The notes beneath the pieces were generated by a model that saw only the letters and a list, made by a program, of their open reading frames with translations, ran no database searches and was not told where the DNA came from. Made by a program: the position numbers and the translations under genes. DNA of 64,000 bases from Mesorhizobium onobrychidis (GTDB lineage: Bacteria > Pseudomonadota > Alphaproteobacteria > Rhizobiales > Rhizobiaceae), in contig NZ_CP062229.1 in NCBI RefSeq assembly GCF_024707545.1, positions 4,941,501 to 5,005,500 on the forward strand. The letters are read 5' to 3'. How positions within the stretch are numbered: position 1 is the first letter of the stretch; each line of letters opens with the position of its first letter. This document shows positions 53,901 to 63,143 of this stretch, in pieces.

Positions 53901-56900
53901 AGCCCGGAAGCGATCGATTCGGCCGGAAGGCGCAGGAACGGATCAGGATAGATCAGATAGCGCGCCAGGTTCTGCACATTGGCGGCATCGGCAAGGCTGA
54001 GGCCGAGATGACGGGTCTGCACCTGTGAGCGGGTCCAGGCGAGCATCGCCTGGCGGGCGAAGGCTTCCGGATGATCGAGCCGCGCAATAGCATCTTCGAG
54101 TTCGGCACGGTTGGCGCCGACGGCAGTCCAGAAGGTCAGCGATATCTTTTTGTTGGCCGGCACGCGCACCTGTCGGCGAAGTGCTGCGACCGGATCCAGC
54201 GTGAAGCCGGAATGGCCGCCAAGCTTGGCGCCGGGATCGAATGCCGCGGCCTCGACAATGGTGCGGCCGCGGCCGATGAAGGCGCGCCGGTCGGTTTCGG
54301 CCTCGGCGTCGCGCGTCGACCCAGACGGGTCGGTGACGAAATGCACCATGGTGACATCAGGCTCGTCCGTTTCCCGCTTGCGTCTTGTGGCGAAGATCGC
54401 CGCGTTATTCGCAGCGATTTCGGTTTCCACGAACATTTTCGAGAAGGCCGGATGCGCATTGTCGGATGCGTCGGAGCCCAGCACCAGTTCGGCAAAGGAG
54501 GTCACTTCGATATGCCGATCGACGGGGCCGTCATTGTAGAGCGTCACCCGCCGGCCTTCGCCGTTTCCTTCCGAGATGACGATGCATTCGACCTCCGAAC
54601 GCAGTGATCCCACCGACTTGATGAAACTCGCCTTGTCGTCGGAGAACAGCGTCTGCACCTCTTCGTCGGTTGCACGCTTTGGCTCGGCGGTGGCCGACCA
54701 CCAGTCGCCGGTGCCGGCGTCGCGCAGGAAGATATAGGAGCCAAGCCGATCCTCGGTTGGATCCGGCTGCCAGCGCGTGACGGCAAGCTCGCCCCAGCGG
54801 CTATAGCCGGAGCCGGTCGCGGTGACCATGACCGAGTAGCGGCCGTTGGACATGACGCTGGTCGAACGCAGCGCCTTGAGCGGATTGAGCACGATGCGCG
54901 TGTCGGGGCTCTCGACTTCCGTTTCGTCCTTCGACCGTTCGTCGGCCTCGGTTCTGACGGTGGCGGTCGGGATGTCGCGCGGCGCCCTTTCCTGCAGCAG
55001 CAACTCGGCCGACTCGATCACCGGATCGCTGTGGAAGCGGTCGCGCAGGCGTCCTTCGAAGATGGCGTCGGCAACGGCGGCGATCGACATGCCGGAATGG
55101 TGGGCCATGTAGTTCAGCACAACGACATGGTCGGTGCCCTCCGGCACGCGCTGCGGCGTGAAATCGACCGCATCGTAGAAGCCGTGCCGGCCAAGGGCGC
55201 CGAGCTGCCTCAGCCTGGCCAGGTTCTGCACCGATTCACGCGGGGTGAACTGCGCCGCCAGCACGGTTGCATAAGGCGCAATCACCGTGTTCTGGCCAAG
55301 ACCTCGCTTCAGCCCCAGCCCGGGCACGCCGAAATTGGTGTACTGGTAGGTCAGTTCGCGGTCGCGGGCATTGTAGGCCGCTTCCGAAATCCCCCAGGGC
55401 ACGTTCTTCGAGCGGCCGTACTGGATCTGACGTTTGATGATGAGCTTGCTGGTCTGGTTGAGGATGCTGCCTTGGGCCTCTTTCATCACCAACGGCGGCA
55501 TCAGATACTCGAACATCGAGCCGGACCAGGACATCAGTGCGCCCTTGAACCCGATCTCGACGATCGGCCGGCCGAGGTGGAACCAGTGCTCCGTCGGCAA
55601 ATCGCCCTTGGCGATGGCGAACAGGCTGGTCAGCCGCGCCTCGGAAGCCAGGAGGTCGTAGCAGCTTTCGTCGAGCTGATGCTCCTCGACCCGGTAGCCG
55701 ATCGACAGGAGCTTGCGTTCCTTCCGCATGAGGAAGGAGAAATCCATCTCAAAGGCGAAGCGACGCGCGCGCTCGCGCAGCGAAAGAAGCTTGGCCCGCA
55801 AGGCTTCGACGGCATTGTCGTCGCTATGCGCGTCATGGACATGCGCTTCGCAGGTGGCTTCCAGTCTCGCCGCCCAGTCGGCGATGGTATCGCTCCGCGT
55901 CGATGCGGCCTCGGTATGGATGGCGATGGCGAGCTTGCGGATCTCGCCGGCCAGAACGGCCAGGTTGATGGTGCGGATCGATGCCATCTCGGGCTGTGCC
56001 TTGATCGATTCGACCGCCCGCCGCATGCCGTCGAGGCGATCGGCGAGCCGCTGGCGCAACGGCCGCAACTGGCGACGGTCGTCAGGCAACTCCGCCAGGC
56101 TTTCGTCGAGGATCGTCACCGTATCGAGGATACCCTCGAAGTCGCCCTGAAGGTGGACTGCAGGCGCTTCCGCCCATTCGGCGCAGGCGGCCGCCACCGC
56201 CACCAGATGGCCGGCAAGATTGCCGCTATCGACGGCGGAAATGTAGAGCGGATAGAGCGGTTTCAGCGTCGTCGTGTCATACCAGTTGAAGAGATGGCCG
56301 CGCTCACGCGGCATGCTCTCGATGGTCGACATCGTCGCGTCGATGCGGGTGGTCGCGTCGGACAGGCTGATCCAGCCGAAGTCGCGCGCCGAAATCACCG
56401 ACAGGAGATAGACGCCGATATTGGTCGGCGAGGTGCGGGGCGCCACGACAGGTGCCGGACTTTCCTGGAAATTATCGGGCGGCAGATTGTGATGCTCGGC
56501 CGTCACGAAGGTCTCGAAATAATGCCATGTGCGCCGCGCAACCGTGCGCAGAGCATGGATATCCGCCGCCGATATGCGCAAACGGTCCTCGGTTTCGGCC
56601 GAGCGGCTGATCCAGAAGGCGAAGGCCGGCGAACCGATCCAGAACAGCGCGAAGAAGAAGGCAACGAAAGCTCCGGTGGAATCGGCCAGAACAGGGATGG
56701 CAAGCCCGACGACGCCGACAATCACCGCGCCATACATCATGCCGTAATAGGAGCCGAGATCGTTGTCGCCGTTCTTGTGCGCCTGCGAGGCAGTGCGCCA
56801 CTCGAGCAGGTTCTGCCGAGTGACGAACAAACGGTAGAGCGTGCGAATGATGGCATCGCCCATCATCCAGGCCAGATGCGCCATCAGCACGATCTTCAGC

Positions 56901-59551
56901 GCTACCAGGGCGGTGCCGAAGACAACGTCTCGCGCCAGCGCCGAGAAATGGCCGCGCGGCGTCTGGTCGCCGCTTTTCGGCAGGATGGCGTGGACGATGT
57001 CGAATGTCGGCGCCATGAACAGTGTGAGGATCAACAGCGCCTGCCATTGCGCGGCCTGCGTGAAAGGCAGCAACGTCCAGCCGGCGATCGCCGCCATCAC
57101 CCAGAAGATCGGCGTCAGCGAGCGGCGCAGATTGTCGACCATCTTCCAGCGCGACAGCGCCGGCACGCCGGAGCGTGGATCGAGAATGAAGCCCAGAAGC
57201 TGCCAGTCGCCGCGTGCCCAGCGATGGTGGCGCGACGCGTCGACCGAATAGCGGGTCGGATAGTCCTCGACCAGTTCGACGTCCGTGACCAGCGCCGCGC
57301 GTGCCAAGGCGCCTTCGAGCAGATCGTGGCTGAGGATGGTGTTTTCTTCGATGCGGCCCTTCAGCGCCGCTTCGAAGGCGTCGACGTGATAGAGGCCCTT
57401 GCCGGTGAAGGAGCCGTCGCCGAAGACGTCCTGGTAGATATCCGAGACGGCAAATACGTAGGGATCGAGGCCGCGATTGGCGGAAAAGACCCGCTGGAAG
57501 AAGGATGCGTCGTCGCCGCTGGTCAGCGAGGCGGTGATGCGCGGCTGCAGGATGGTGTAGCCGGCGGTGACAACGCGCTTTGCCGCATCGTAATGCGGGC
57601 GGTTGAGCGGATGGCAAAGCTTGCCAACCAAACTGGCGACGGCATCGCGGGTGGTGCGCGTGTCGGCGTCCAGCGTCATCACATGGATGACGTTTTCAGG
57701 CAACGGCACATCCAGCGGCAGGAAGGTGGTGTCGCTGTCACCGCGCAGCAGAAGGTTCAGTTCGTGCAACTTGCCGCGCTTGCGTTCCCAGCCCATCCAG
57801 GCGCCCTGGGATTCATTGTAGAGCCGCCGGCGATGCAGGACGTAGAAACGCGGCGCGCCTTCGCTGGGATAGCGGGCGTTCAGCCGTGCGATCTCGTCGC
57901 GAGCATATTGGAGGATCTCAATATCCGCCGCATCGATTTCGGTTTTGCTGTCCGGCCAGTCCGAAAGCAGAGCGAAATGGATTTCGTCCGCGGTGTTGGC
58001 CAGGTGATGCACTTCGATGTTGCGGATGTTCTCCTCGACGTCGTCGCGCGAGCCGATCAGCGACGGCACCACCACCAGCGTGCGCGCCTCGGGCGGCATG
58101 CCGCGTCTGTAGTCGTAGCCGACGAGGCGGGTGGGCTTCAGGAACAACGATACGACGGTGTTGAAGAAGGCAAGCGCGCCTTCGCTGGCCGGCACGGCAA
58201 ACAGCGCCAGCATCAAGACGATCGACGGTATGGCCAGGCCGAGATTGGCAAGGGCGTTGCCGGAGAGGACCAGAAGCAGGACCGTCAGCGTGAACACTGG
58301 CACGACAATGCCCAGCCATCCGGTCTTGCCGAACGCCCGTTTGATCGTGACGCTGACGGTCGGCCGATAGCCGATCGCTTTTTCCAGTTCCAGCCGGCGC
58401 GGGCCGACCAGAAAGAACCCGACGTCGGTGTGAGCGGTCGGACCGGTGCCGGTGGTATCGGCGACAGCGGCATGGCCGGCGAGTTCGATCGCCTTTTCGG
58501 CAACGCGGAATTCGGAACGATCGGAGCGGCGCGCCATTTCCTCGATCGCGGTCCGGTACTGGTCGCGCGAGAAGAAATCGAGCGCGGCGAAATCGGTGCG
58601 CTCGCGCAGCAAGGTGTCGATGCGGCTGACACCTTCGAACCAAACCGTCCAGTCGATATCGTTGATAAGCCTGAGGCCGCGGATGATGTTGCCGGTGGTT
58701 ACATTGCCGCCGGACAGCGTGCGATGTTCGCTGATGATGATTTCCTCGGCATCGGAGCCGGACTTTTCAAGCTCGCCCTCCAGCCATTCCAGCGCCCTGC
58801 CGGCATTTTGCGACCCGTCGCGCAGGCGGTAGAGCAATTGGGTGGCGAAGGTGGTGTCCTGTGCATGGGCGACGTAGTTCGACAGGATCGCCTGACGGTC
58901 GGCGCTGTCGTCGATCGCCAGCACGCGGTCGGCAACCTCGTTGGCAATCTGGCGCATCTGCCGGGTACGATTGACCCGGACCGCGATCCGGCGAAGATTT
59001 TCGATCAGAACGAAGCGCAGCAGCGATGGCAGCGCCCAGAGTTCGCCGATCTTCAGCGGCTCCACGGACTGAAAGCCTTCGACGATCGCCTTGAACATGG
59101 TCGCCGAGACGGAACTGTCCGAATGGGCGACATAGGTCCAGGCCAACGCAAGCGCGCGCGGCACGCTGGCGCCGTCGGAAAGCTTCAGCGTCGGTAACTG
59201 CCGATAGAAACGGCGCGGCAGGTCGCGCTTGACCTGGAAGATGGTTTCCTCAACCAGATAGTTGTTGTCGAGCAGCCATTGCGCCGCCGGCGTGATTGTC
59301 TCGCCCCTCGCCTGTGCGGCATTGGTCGAGCGGTAGACTTCGAGGATCTTGCTGGCGCTGTCGCGGACGCGTGGCTGGAAATCGAACGGATCCAGGCCGA
59401 ACAGATCCTTGACGTCGCCCTTGGCGAGGCTTGTACCCAGCGTGCGCAGGCGCTCTTCCGGGAGGAAATTGGAGCGTATCGGCTCTTCGGTGACGGCCGG
59501 GAAGCCCGCGCTCGTCTTTTCCATTTGGGTGGGGGCCGTCTGAATATTCAT
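50990..59551 (-). CDS. ndvB: Cyclic beta-1,2-glucan synthase
   Basis: The ATG at 59551 (MNIQTAPTQ) starts a 2853-residue protein, the size of NdvB/ChvB. The N-terminal half carries membrane segments and the GT84 glycosyltransferase: a DxD-like VMTLDADTRTT near residue 627 and the QxxRW-type HHRWARGDWQLLGFI near 775. The C-terminal half holds two carbohydrate-binding/phosphorylase-like parts and a GH94 domain, with GGDWNDGMNRVG near residue 2534 (catalytic Asp). The protein primes itself, elongates, controls length and cyclises the glucan. The product is needed for nodule invasion and hypo-osmotic fitness. Stop codon TAG at 50990. Confidence 0.96.
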   Translation of the reverse strand: MNIQTAPTQMEKTSAGFPAVTEEPIRSNFLPEERLRTLGTSLAKGDVKDLFGLDPFDFQPRVRDSASKILEVYRSTNAAQARGETITPAAQWLLDNNYLVEETIFQVKRDLPRRFYRQLPTLKLSDGASVPRALALAWTYVAHSDSSVSATMFKAIVEGFQSVEPLKIGELWALPSLLRFVLIENLRRIAVRVNRTRQMRQIANEVADRVLAIDDSADRQAILSNYVAHAQDTTFATQLLYRLRDGSQNAGRALEWLEGELEKSGSDAEEIIISEHRTLSGGNVTTGNIIRGLRLINDIDWTVWFEGVSRIDTLLRERTDFAALDFFSRDQYRTAIEEMARRSDRSEFRVAEKAIELAGHAAVADTTGTGPTAHTDVGFFLVGPRRLELEKAIGYRPTVSVTIKRAFGKTGWLGIVVPVFTLTVLLLVLSGNALANLGLAIPSIVLMLALFAVPASEGALAFFNTVVSLFLKPTRLVGYDYRRGMPPEARTLVVVPSLIGSRDDVEENIRNIEVHHLANTADEIHFALLSDWPDSKTEIDAADIEILQYARDEIARLNARYPSEGAPRFYVLHRRRLYNESQGAWMGWERKRGKLHELNLLLRGDSDTTFLPLDVPLPENVIHVMTLDADTRTTRDAVASLVGKLCHPLNRPHYDAAKRVVTAGYTILQPRITASLTSGDDASFFQRVFSANRGLDPYVFAVSDIYQDVFGDGSFTGKGLYHVDAFEAALKGRIEENTILSHDLLEGALARAALVTDVELVEDYPTRYSVDASRHHRWARGDWQLLGFILDPRSGVPALSRWKMVDNLRRSLTPIFWVMAAIAGWTLLPFTQAAQWQALLILTLFMAPTFDIVHAILPKSGDQTPRGHFSALARDVVFGTALVALKIVLMAHLAWMMGDAIIRTLYRLFVTRQNLLEWRTASQAHKNGDNDLGSYYGMMYGAVIVGVVGLAIPVLADSTGAFVAFFFALFWIGSPAFAFWISRSAETEDRLRISAADIHALRTVARRTWHYFETFVTAEHHNLPPDNFQESPAPVVAPRTSPTNIGVYLLSVISARDFGWISLSDATTRIDATMSTIESMPRERGHLFNWYDTTTLKPLYPLYISAVDSGNLAGHLVAVAAACAEWAEAPAVHLQGDFEGILDTVTILDESLAELPDDRRQLRPLRQRLADRLDGMRRAVESIKAQPEMASIRTINLAVLAGEIRKLAIAIHTEAASTRSDTIADWAARLEATCEAHVHDAHSDDNAVEALRAKLLSLRERARRFAFEMDFSFLMRKERKLLSIGYRVEEHQLDESCYDLLASEARLTSLFAIAKGDLPTEHWFHLGRPIVEIGFKGALMSWSGSMFEYLMPPLVMKEAQGSILNQTSKLIIKRQIQYGRSKNVPWGISEAAYNARDRELTYQYTNFGVPGLGLKRGLGQNTVIAPYATVLAAQFTPRESVQNLARLRQLGALGRHGFYDAVDFTPQRVPEGTDHVVVLNYMAHHSGMSIAAVADAIFEGRLRDRFHSDPVIESAELLLQERAPRDIPTATVRTEADERSKDETEVESPDTRIVLNPLKALRSTSVMSNGRYSVMVTATGSGYSRWGELAVTRWQPDPTEDRLGSYIFLRDAGTGDWWSATAEPKRATDEEVQTLFSDDKASFIKSVGSLRSEVECIVISEGNGEGRRVTLYNDGPVDRHIEVTSFAELVLGSDASDNAHPAFSKMFVETEIAANNAAIFATRRKRETDEPDVTMVHFVTDPSGSTRDAEAETDRRAFIGRGRTIVEAAAFDPGAKLGGHSGFTLDPVAALRRQVRVPANKKISLTFWTAVGANRAELEDAIARLDHPEAFARQAMLAWTRSQVQTRHLGLSLADAANVQNLARYLIYPDPFLRLPAESIASGLGKQSGLWPTSISGDFPIFLVRIGDVADLEIVAQALRFQEYMRARGMMIDFVVVNEQASSYVQDLQRAVETLCENSRLRGKELGPRQHIFAVRRDLMDETTYKTLLAVARVALHTRNGTIFDQIERAEAAALQARDALQPAGAAALREPSPPAPQTWAAQASVEGSADGSGLNQWNGFGGFEGDGRHYVVRLAGRRTTPQPWINVVSNASFGFHVSAEGAAFTWSRNSRDYQLTPWANDPVTNRPGEGIYIYDHANGRAFAPLAAVVRDPAMTYETWHGQGFSTFRSKRGPLSMDLTHVVDPVDPVKISRLRIQNSGSVPARLRVYAYAEWVLGSHRSRTAATIVPSRDAATGALLAQNPYGLDFSERVAFLAADGAAHSVTADRGEFIGRNGTSELPHAVLSGASLSGRVEAGDDPCAAIARDVDIPAGGDVTLLWLLGDAASAEEASALVQHHCSKDFDQRLADNERTWRGFLDTIQVETPDKALNAMVNHWLPYQSLACRIRARSAFYQASGAFGFRDQLQDTLALLVHDPNLARDQILNAARRQFPEGDVQHWWLPRTEAGVRTMISDDVVWLAHATAHYLQVTGDTAILREQLPFIDGPPLEEGEHDAFFTPEISKKTASLYDHCARALDLAIKRSSSAGLPLILGGDWNDGMNRVGEHGKGESVWLGWFLLKTLGDFAPVAKAEGDTKRAQAWTKHADVLKRALESTAWDGEWYRRGSFDDGTPLGSRGSQECKIDSIAQSWSVLSGEGDPARSTTAMQQALKMLVDDELKIVKLFTPPFSRTEQNPGYIKSYPPGVRENGGQYTHAATWFVIALAEMGRTDDAYRCLSMLNPVNHALDEAAAEHYRVEPYVVAADVYAGQGKGGRGGWTWYTGSAGWLYRAAVEGILGIERRGERIQFRPKLPSHWDGYTATLRVLGAELRVRVVRDAKVKAISLEVDGKKTKASSFEPKAGDKTEVVVRIPA

Positions 59552-59618
59552 TGAAAATTCCGCATGGGGGACGCATAGCGGCGTCACCGCCACGGCAATG
59601 TCCCTAAAACCGATTCAA

Positions 59619-59634
59619 ATGCAATTGGTTGCAT
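59619..59634. promoter_or_regulatory. Palindromic operator candidate upstream of ndvB
   Basis: ATGCAATTGGTTGCAT has perfect 6-bp arms; the outer TTC and GAA extend its symmetry. It lies 68-83 bp before the ndvB ATG. A LacI-like regulator would bind such a site, but the match is only by shape. Confidence 0.4.
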
Positions 59635-59797
59635 CGAAACACAGGTCGAAAGTTTGTTTTCGCACCACAACTTTCAGACGATCACCCCTTCGCTCCCGCC
59701 GAGACTTGATCGAAGGAAGGATTCGGGCTTTTTCGTGATGTGGACTTGAGCTTACGGCATATTTCGCCGGTGCTGCGATCATGTTTCGAAACAGGCG

Positions 59798-60385
59798 TTA
59801 ATCGTTTGCAGCAACCCGTTCGATCCTGATCACGAACAGCGTCGCCGTTCGGGCAGGCTCCAGGCGCCGTTTTAGGGCGTCCGGCCCGAGCAACAGCGTG
59901 TCGCGCGGCCCGATGCGGACAGGCGTCGCGCCGGCCACCGTGATCTCGCCGTCAAAACACAGGATGAGGGTCGCGTCGGCCACCGACTGGATATCTGTCG
60001 GGGCCGAAATCACCACGCGCTCGACGGCGTGGGTCATCCGTCCGCGCCGCGTCATGACGTTGAGATCGGTGATCGGACCGGCGATCAGCGCCGCTTGCGT
60101 CGGCACATCGGCCGGAAAGGAAAGTGGGGCGGAAGCTTTGGTCACCGTAGCCGCCGGGCGGCCGGCGATATCAAGGATGATCCCCTCGCCTTCCAGCACG
60201 GCCAAGGTTCGGTCCACTCCGGCAAACCCGGAGAATGGCCCGCCGCTTTCGACGCGAGCCATGGAGATGCGCCAGTCGAAATCGTCGAGCGCAGCACCTG
60301 CGGGCGAGACGGCGATTTCCGTCGTCACCCCGCCGCCGTTCTTCCACGGCATAGACCGGTATGCGGCTGCCCGGAGAATGCGCAA
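59798..60385 (-). CDS. hutD: HutD-family protein
   Basis: The 195-residue product is a bicupin of the HutD family: RSMPWKNGGGVTTEIAVSP at residues 11-29 and FAGVDRTLAVLEGEGIIL near 55 are characteristic. HutD is a regulator-like or ligand-sensing protein of histidine use; in Pseudomonas it was proposed to limit hut expression. It is the last gene of the hut cluster, 8 bp after hutU, and almost surely in the same transcript. Confidence 0.88.
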   Translation of the reverse strand: MRILRAAAYRSMPWKNGGGVTTEIAVSPAGAALDDFDWRISMARVESGGPFSGFAGVDRTLAVLEGEGIILDIAGRPAATVTKASAPLSFPADVPTQAALIAGPITDLNVMTRRGRMTHAVERVVISAPTDIQSVADATLILCFDGEITVAGATPVRIGPRDTLLLGPDALKRRLEPARTATLFVIRIERVAAND

Positions 60386-60393
60386 GGCGCGGC

Positions 60394-62064
60394 TCAGCCG
60401 AGAATGCCTGGCAGGTTGAGTTGGTGCTCCCTGGCGCAGTCGATGGCGATGTCATAGCCGGCATCGGCGTGGCGCATGACGCCGGTTGCGGGGTCGTTCC
60501 ACAGCACCCGCTCCAGACGTTTGGCCGCTTCGCGTGTGCCGTCGGCGACGATGACCATGCCGGCATGCTGCGAAAAACCCATGCCGACGCCGCCGCCATG
60601 ATGAAGCGATACCCAGGTTGCGCCGGAGGCGGTGTTGAGCAGCGCATTGAGCAACGGCCAGTCGGACACGGCGTCGGAGCCGTCCTTCATCGATTCGGTC
60701 TCGCGGTTCGGCGAGGCAACCGAGCCGGAATCAAGATGATCGCGGCCGATGACCACCGGCGCCTTGAGCTCGCCCTTCGCCACCATCTCGTTGAAGGCGA
60801 GGCCGAGCCGGTGGCGGTCGCCGAGACCGACCCAGCAGATGCGCGCCGGCAGACCCTGGAACGCGATGCGCTCACGCGCCATGTCGAGCCAGTTGTGCAG
60901 GTGGGTGTTGCCGGGCGTCAATTCGCGGACCTTGGCGTCGGTCTTGTAGATGTCCTCGGGATCGCCTGAGAGGGCTGCCCAGCGAAACGGGCCGATGCCG
61001 CGGCAAAACAGCGGTCGGATGTAGGCCGGCACGAAACCAGGGAAGGCAAAGGCGTTCTCGAACCCTTCCTCCATCGCCACCTGACGGATGTTGTTGCCAT
61101 AGTCGAGCGTCGGCACGCCGGCGTTCCAGAACGCCACCATCGCCTCGACATGTTCGCGCATCGACGCGCGCGCCGCCTTTTCGACCGCCTTCGGGTCGCT
61201 GGCGCGCTTCTCGCGCCATTCGGCGAGCGACCAGCCCTTGGGCAGATAGCCGTTGAGCGGATCATGCGCCGACGTCTGGTCGGTGACTAAGTCGGGGCGC
61301 AGGCCACGCCGCACCAGTTCCGGCACGAAGTCGGCGGTGTTGCCGACCAGACCGACCGATTTCGCCTCGCCGACCCTGGTCCAGCGCTCGATCTTTTCCA
61401 GCGCCTCGTCGAGCGTGTCGGCGCGTTCGTCGACATATCGGGTGCGCAGCCTGAAATCGATGCGGTCGGGGTCGCATTCGATTGCCAGGCAGCAGGCGCC
61501 GGCCATCACCGCGGCCAGCGGCTGGGCGCCGCCCATGCCGCCGAGGCCGCCGGTCAGGATCCATTTGCCTCTGAGATTGCCGCCATAATGCTGGCGGCCG
61601 GCCTCGACGAAGGTCTCGTAGGTGCCCTGCACGATGCCTTGCGTGCCGATGTATATCCACGAACCGGCCGTCATCTGGCCGTACATCATCAGGCCCTTCT
61701 TATCGAGATCGTTGAACTTCTCCCATGTCGCCCAGTGCGGCACGAGGTTGGAATTGGCGATCAGCACGCGCGGCGCATCGGTGTGAGTCCGAAACACGCC
61801 GACCGGCTTGCCGGACTGCACCAGAAGCGTCTCGTCATCTCCAAGCGTCTTCAGAGAGGCGACGATGCGATCAAAGTCGTTCCAGGTGCGCGCCGCCCGG
61901 CCGATGCCGCCATAGACAACCAGTTCGTTGGGGTTTTCGGCGACGTCGGGATCGAGATTGTTCATCAGCATGCGCAACGGCGCTTCCGTCAGCCACGTGC
62001 GGGCGTTGAGCTCGCTGCCGCGCGGGCTGCGGACTTCGCGGATGTTATGTCGAGGATCGGTCAT
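60394..62064 (-). CDS. hutU: Urocanate hydratase
   Basis: The start is the ATG at 62064 ([11 protein letters not shown]), preceded by AAAGGGA; 556 residues is the family length. NAD contacts include [17 protein letters not shown] near residue 170, and the signature [17 protein letters not shown] is near 265. The active-site Cys is in [20 protein letters not shown] near 400. It converts urocanate to imidazolone propionate in histidine breakdown. It lies 40 bp after hutG. Confidence 0.96.
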   Translation of the reverse strand: MTDPRHNIREVRSPRGSELNARTWLTEAPLRMLMNNLDPDVAENPNELVVYGGIGRAARTWNDFDRIVASLKTLGDDETLLVQSGKPVGVFRTHTDAPRVLIANSNLVPHWATWEKFNDLDKKGLMMYGQMTAGSWIYIGTQGIVQGTYETFVEAGRQHYGGNLRGKWILTGGLGGMGGAQPLAAVMAGACCLAIECDPDRIDFRLRTRYVDERADTLDEALEKIERWTRVGEAKSVGLVGNTADFVPELVRRGLRPDLVTDQTSAHDPLNGYLPKGWSLAEWREKRASDPKAVEKAARASMREHVEAMVAFWNAGVPTLDYGNNIRQVAMEEGFENAFAFPGFVPAYIRPLFCRGIGPFRWAALSGDPEDIYKTDAKVRELTPGNTHLHNWLDMARERIAFQGLPARICWVGLGDRHRLGLAFNEMVAKGELKAPVVIGRDHLDSGSVASPNRETESMKDGSDAVSDWPLLNALLNTASGATWVSLHHGGGVGMGFSQHAGMVIVADGTREAAKRLERVLWNDPATGVMRHADAGYDIAIDCAREHQLNLPGILG

Positions 62065-62104
62065 GGCGTCACTGTCCCTTTCGAATGAGCTGTGCGACGG
62101 AGCG

Positions 62105-62923
62105 TCAGCGCCCGGCCCAGGCAATCGCGCTTTCCAGGATCCGCTTCAGCGTGGCGCGGATCGGCGCGGCGAATGCGGGGTCGTAAGGCACCGGCCAATT
62201 GTCGGGCGTTCCCTTGCCCTCGGGCTCGCGCATATAGCCGCGGTTGGAGAGTTCCATCTGCAGCGCATGGACGCCGTTTTGGGGCTGGCCGAAATTGCGC
62301 GTAATCCAGCCGCCCTTGAAGCGGCCGTTCACCACGTATGTCTCGCCGGTTCCGGCGAGGATCTCGTCAACCATCGCCTGCAAGGCCGGATCGGCGCTCT
62401 TGCCGTCATTGGTGCCGAGATTGAACACCGGCAACGTGCCCTCGAACAGCCGCGGCAGCACCGAGCGGATCGAGTGGCAGTCATAGACAACGATCTTCTG
62501 GTGCAGGGCGCGTAGCCTGTCGATCTCGGCCTGCAAAGCGGCATGGTAGGGCACAAAGTATTTTTCGCGGCGCTCGTCGACCTCCGACGGCCCCGGTTCT
62601 TCCCCGGCACGATAGAGTGGATCGCCATCGAAGGTCTCGGTCGGGCAGAGCCCGGTCGTCGCCTGGCCGGGATAGAGCGAGGCGCCGGACGGGTCACGAT
62701 TGACGTCGATGACGGTGCGCGAGATCGCCGTATGCACCACCGTCGCGCCGAGCTCCTCGGCAAAGTCATACAGCTTGTCGATCCACCAGTCGGCGTCGCG
62801 GCGGCCGAGCCAGGGCGACATAAGCCGGTTTTCGAGACCGGCGAGATCGATACCGGTGTGCGGGATCGAGACCAGCAGGGGTGCCGTGCCGTGGGTGACG
62901 GTGAGCCAGGAGGGCGCGTTCAT
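62105..62923 (-). CDS. hutG: N-formylglutamate deformylase
   Basis: The 272-residue product starts [20 protein letters not shown] and shows the metal-binding motifs [23 protein letters not shown] and [20 protein letters not shown]. This N-formylglutamate amidohydrolase version of HutG means the pathway goes through formiminoglutamate and formylglutamate, which needs HutF as well; hutF is not in the window. It lies between hutH and hutU. Confidence 0.92.
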   Translation of the reverse strand: MNAPSWLTVTHGTAPLLVSIPHTGIDLAGLENRLMSPWLGRRDADWWIDKLYDFAEELGATVVHTAISRTVIDVNRDPSGASLYPGQATTGLCPTETFDGDPLYRAGEEPGPSEVDERREKYFVPYHAALQAEIDRLRALHQKIVVYDCHSIRSVLPRLFEGTLPVFNLGTNDGKSADPALQAMVDEILAGTGETYVVNGRFKGGWITRNFGQPQNGVHALQMELSNRGYMREPEGKGTPDNWPVPYDPAFAAPIRATLKRILESAIAWAGR

Positions 62924-62951
62924 GAATGGTCCCCCTGCGCCGGCGCTTTAC

Positions 62952-63113
62952 GGCGCCCCCCTCTGCCCTGCCGGGCATCTCCCCCTCTTGGGGGGAGATC
63001 GGATGTCACGCCGGCCTTCGCCAATCTGCCATGTCGCAGGATTGAGTGCGGCGCCAAAGCTGCCAATCTCCCCCCTCGAGGGGGAGATGTCCGGCAGGAC
63101 AGAGGGGGGCGCC
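62952..63113. repeat. Palindromic intergenic element, family A (copy 3)
   Basis: GGCGCCCCCCTCTGCCCTGC faces GGCAGGACAGAGGGGGGCGC with small differences. The inner CATCTCCCCCTCTTGGGGGG faces CCCCCTCGAGGGGGAGATG. It occupies the whole gap between hutH and hutG inside the hut transcription unit, so the hut mRNA would carry the hairpin. Confidence 0.82.
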
Positions 63114-63143
63114 AAGAAACGAGACCTGTCATGGCGCGCATCC

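Noticed and set aside
55031..59197. A 1388-codon open frame antisense to ndvB
   Set aside because: It lies entirely inside ndvB on the other strand, has no recognisable domain, and is the mirror of GC-rich codon bias; long antisense frames are expected in such genes.
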